Shown here piece after piece: positions 1-64,000 of a stretch of DNA of 64,000 bases. The stretch lies in NCBI RefSeq assembly GCF_004664715.2, contig NC_051071.1, positions 5,047,501 to 5,111,500 of the forward strand, read 5' to 3'. Positions within the stretch are counted from its first letter, which is position 1. The number at the start of each line of letters is the position of its first letter. Under the pieces are notes generated by a model. It made no database searches. It saw nothing but the letters and a program-made list of their open reading frames with translations, and was not told where the DNA came from. Made by a program: the position numbers and the translations under genes. Origin of the DNA: Peromyscus leucopus. Taxonomy: Eukaryota > Chordata > Mammalia > Rodentia > Cricetidae.

Positions 1-441
1 AGTCAGGTACATTCAATACTGAAAATGGTACTCTGAGATGTTCCTTTGTTAAAAATTAAAGAGTATCTTGGTCATAAAATATGGATACTGTTAGGAAATC
101 CCTTACCTGTGATTCTGAAATCCAGAACACTGAAAACCCAGAAATCTTTGGTAAAGTATTTGGACATAGAACCTAACCCAGTGACCTGATGTGAGTTTGT
201 TTATGGTCTTCAGTCTCTTCATAGAAATAATATGTTGTATGATTTGCTGCAAATAAATTCCGTATTTCATAGAGGATGCTATCCCAGCCAGTACATTTAG
301 AAGTTCCTTAGCATATTCCATATGGACCTTTGTAAGATCCAAGTGAGATCCTGAGGACATCTGATCCCAGGGGCTTGAGACTGGAAGTTGTGAGCCAGGA
401 AAAGAAGAAATAATAAAGCAGCACCCAACAACACTACATTC

Positions 442-490
442 TTTTTTTTTTTTTTTTTTTTTTTAAAAAAATTTTTTTTTTTTTTTTTTT
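442..490. repeat. T23-A7-T19 homopolymer block
   Basis: Directly read. Possibly two opposed or successive retroelement tails without recognisable bodies. Confidence 0.9.
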
Positions 491-1501
491 AAATATTCTT
501 ACTTAATCTTTACATTCTTATAAATAAATTTTAATCAAAGATTTCATGCATATAATTGGTACAAATGGAGTACTCTCTGCTTTCTGACATCCTGAACTGT
601 TTATACTGGACAAAAACTGCCTGTCAGTTATAGAATCCCTCTGAATGCATTAGTTGTTCTCTTGGCTCACCTGTTTTGTAAGTATAGCAAAAAGTACAGC
701 TGTAAATGAATGCTGGATGATTTATGTGGAGAAAATTCTGAACAGTGTTGAGTACTCTTAGCACAATTTATTACTCTGAATTCTCGTTACCACCCACACA
801 TAACTTATTACCAAATTAGTGGGCAATGTTCCCATTCACTGCTGATTGATTGACAATAAGGTCATTAATTACCAAATTTCCTATTGGATAGAATTCTCAA
901 GTGCAAACAAAAGAAAACCACGGTTATTTTATGTTGTTACAGTACAGTGTGGGCTGTGGTGATGATAGCAGGTGTGGGGTGCTTATGTGGAAGCAAATCC
1001 CTGCTGCTCTTGTGTACATTTAGTTTGTTTTAGAGTCATGAAGCCATCTTCACTGGCTCAGGGGACCTGAGTCATAATCCTGTCTCCTAGTTAGAGGGGA
1101 AAAGCAACCCCAATGAGCTTTCAGACACAAGCAGAAATTAATCTTAGCAGAATTTGGCTAATTCCATGCTCTAGTGGATGATCACACATCCAAGAATCTA
1201 TGGCAGCACAAGTTCACTTGGTGGGTTTTGAAAAAAGATGAGACAAAGTCAGGAGGTGGGTCTGTATTTGGGAGGAGTTGGGAGAAGAGGGTGAATATGT
1301 TCAAAATACATTGTACAAAATTCTCAAAGAATTCAATTTAAAAAAGAATTTGACCAAAAAAGATACAAAATCAGCATAATCATTATGACCTTTCATGGTG
1401 AGAATGAAGTGATTTATAACATTTTGACATTAAGAGGTAGTGATTTTTTTCTTTTAGACTCATTCCTTTAAATAATAATAAGCATAGTTGTTGGTTTATC
1501 T

Positions 1502-1651
1502 TTTTCTTTTTTCTTCTGAGACAGGATCTTACTCTCTAGCCCTGTCTGGCCTGAAACATGGTATGTAGATGAACTGGCCTCCAACTCTCAGAGATCCGCC
1601 TTCCTTTGCTTCCAAGGCTGGGGTTAAAGGCGTGCGCCGCCATACCTGCTC
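1502..1651 (-). mobile_element. B1 SINE, antisense, diverged
   Basis: gagacaggatcttactctct through gttaaaggcgtgcgccgcc; many substitutions, so old. Confidence 0.8.
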
Positions 1652-1954
1652 TCGTTCATGGTTAAGACATGAGCAGATGGCTCATTTTTACACTAATTTT
1701 TTTATGTTTTGCCTTTCTCCATTGCATATTTTAAAGTGACTCTTAACTCTTTAGATAAAATTTTCAATAATATATAGTCGAACATGAAAGCAAATATTTT
1801 TCGTGTTGAAGGTTTTTGTTTTTGTCCTGAGGGTACAAAATATTATTTTTAAATGTTTGTCTTAATTATATAAGTAGAATATAAATTATAAATCTGTCAT
1901 ATCTTTTTATGAAAATAAACCTTTTAGTCCCTACAGGATTTTTCTCTTTTGTGA

Positions 1955-63029
<61,075 letters not shown>

Positions 63030-64000
63030 GTATGGTGTTTGCAAGGTCTGTTTGCATTTTTTTTTTTTGTACCTAACAACAAATCTATTTGAACTAGAGT
63101 ACATTTCTTTGCCCTTGAATTTATAGCAAAGGGAGACTTTTGTTATCTGCCTATGGGGTCTTAACCTATGCACAGACTTAAGTTGAGGAAACTGCCCAAT
63201 GCCCTCAGCACAAGGCAAGAGTCATTCACAGTTATGCAGATTGGTTATGGTGTATGGCTTGGATAGGCAAGAAATTTGGCTGGACTGGGCTTCGCTCACC
63301 TAGGGGAGAGAGCAAGAGAGCCCCAAAGGCCCTTGAATGCATGACTAACAAGACAGCTTGCTGATGGGCAGGACAGGAGGGCAGGCTTTTGAAGTGGACT
63401 GGGGGATGTTGGCGGAGTGGTGGAAATCCTTCTGTTCCGACCAGTCTTTCTGTGATTCGCTGTCACTTGATGTGCTTCCCATTACTGTGCCCTCATCTGC
63501 CCAGCTCTGTGCAGGGCTGGCATTTCCAGACACGACCCTTTGTTTTGCCCCTGTGAACGCTGTGTGTAGGCAGTGGGCTGTCTTGTACCTTTCTGATCTT
63601 CAGTTTGACAAGAGAAATTGCCAAACATTGTATAATTTTTAAATGCAAAGCTTCTAATTACATAATTAACTATGTCCCTAATTGGGAAGCATAAATATTT
63701 ACTGAAAACTGGAACCAGAAGAGAATCTCAGTGATCTGGCCCAGACTGATGAACATCTGGAAAGTTCTCCATGAGCTCTTTTCCTTGAGGTAGGCTGGAT
63801 GATCAGGGTTACTTCGACACAACACTGTTTGCTGAGATTCAAGGTTTTGCTTTTGTCAGAGCCTTCTGCCTAATGAAGCCACGTGATAAACATGTTCCCC
63901 ACTTACTCTCAGATGTGGGTTCAGATCCAACCTCTCACTTCAGTTCAGTGACCGACTCTGGGTAAGCTTGCTGAGTGGTGGGTGTACCATCGGTGAGATG
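63030..64000 (+). other. EML6: EML6 intron after window exon 19, cut by window edge
   Basis: No repeat, coding or RNA feature recognised in 971 nt. A B1, B2 or L1 signature is absent, unlike most introns here. Confidence 0.65.

Overview
The window is an interior piece of a rodent nuclear genome. Its one recognisable gene is EML6 (echinoderm microtubule-associated protein-like 6), read on the + strand across almost the whole window. Rodent origin is shown by many B1, B2 and ID-like SINEs and rodent-type L1s. Two B1 copies (about 8920-8945 and 10347-10376) carry a 'ccaggaaaggygc' tail that I associate with cricetid rodents (hamster, vole, deer mouse) rather than Mus or Rattus; the family-level call is inference.

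I resolved 19 coding exons by translation, splice dinucleotides and phase matching. They join without a break into 2,817 nt (939 codons) of open reading frame, all with GT-AG introns. The EML6 start, stop, promoter and UTRs lie outside. Exons 1-3 (2032-11881) finish the first HELP-plus-double-propeller (TAPE) unit. Exons 4-5 are an acidic then charged linker. Exons 5-18 are the complete second TAPE unit, opened by a HELP motif split across exons 5 and 6. Exons 18-19 carry a second acidic linker leading to the third unit, which lies beyond 64000. The product is expected to bind the tubulin lattice or soluble tubulin; no second gene, RNA gene, CpG island or microbial-type system was found.

The introns make up about 96% of the window and hold mostly retroelements and microsatellites. 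The largest element is a 4.86-kb L1 at 52072-56932, inserted antisense with a 17-bp target duplication and a 5' inversion (twin priming). There are LTR-like repeats at 20788-21140, 21261-21668, 24704-24930, 35269-35720 (nested in an old L1) and about 41437-41905 (antisense), two copies of a composite repeat at 22003-22332 and 30223-30712, an Lx-type L1 3' end at about 28190-29130, and more than ten simple-sequence tracts.

The most interesting observations concern splicing. A B1 inserted exactly at the 5' splice site of exon 14 duplicated the splice site in its target duplication and changed the active copy from gtgaaa to gtgagc. The 3' splice site of exon 11 is preceded 38 nt upstream by a near-identical copy whose AG is now GG, just downstream of a 53-nt TG tract. 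Exon 19 uses a rare GAG acceptor after an intron of only 116 nt. I see no evidence of an undescribed biological system.
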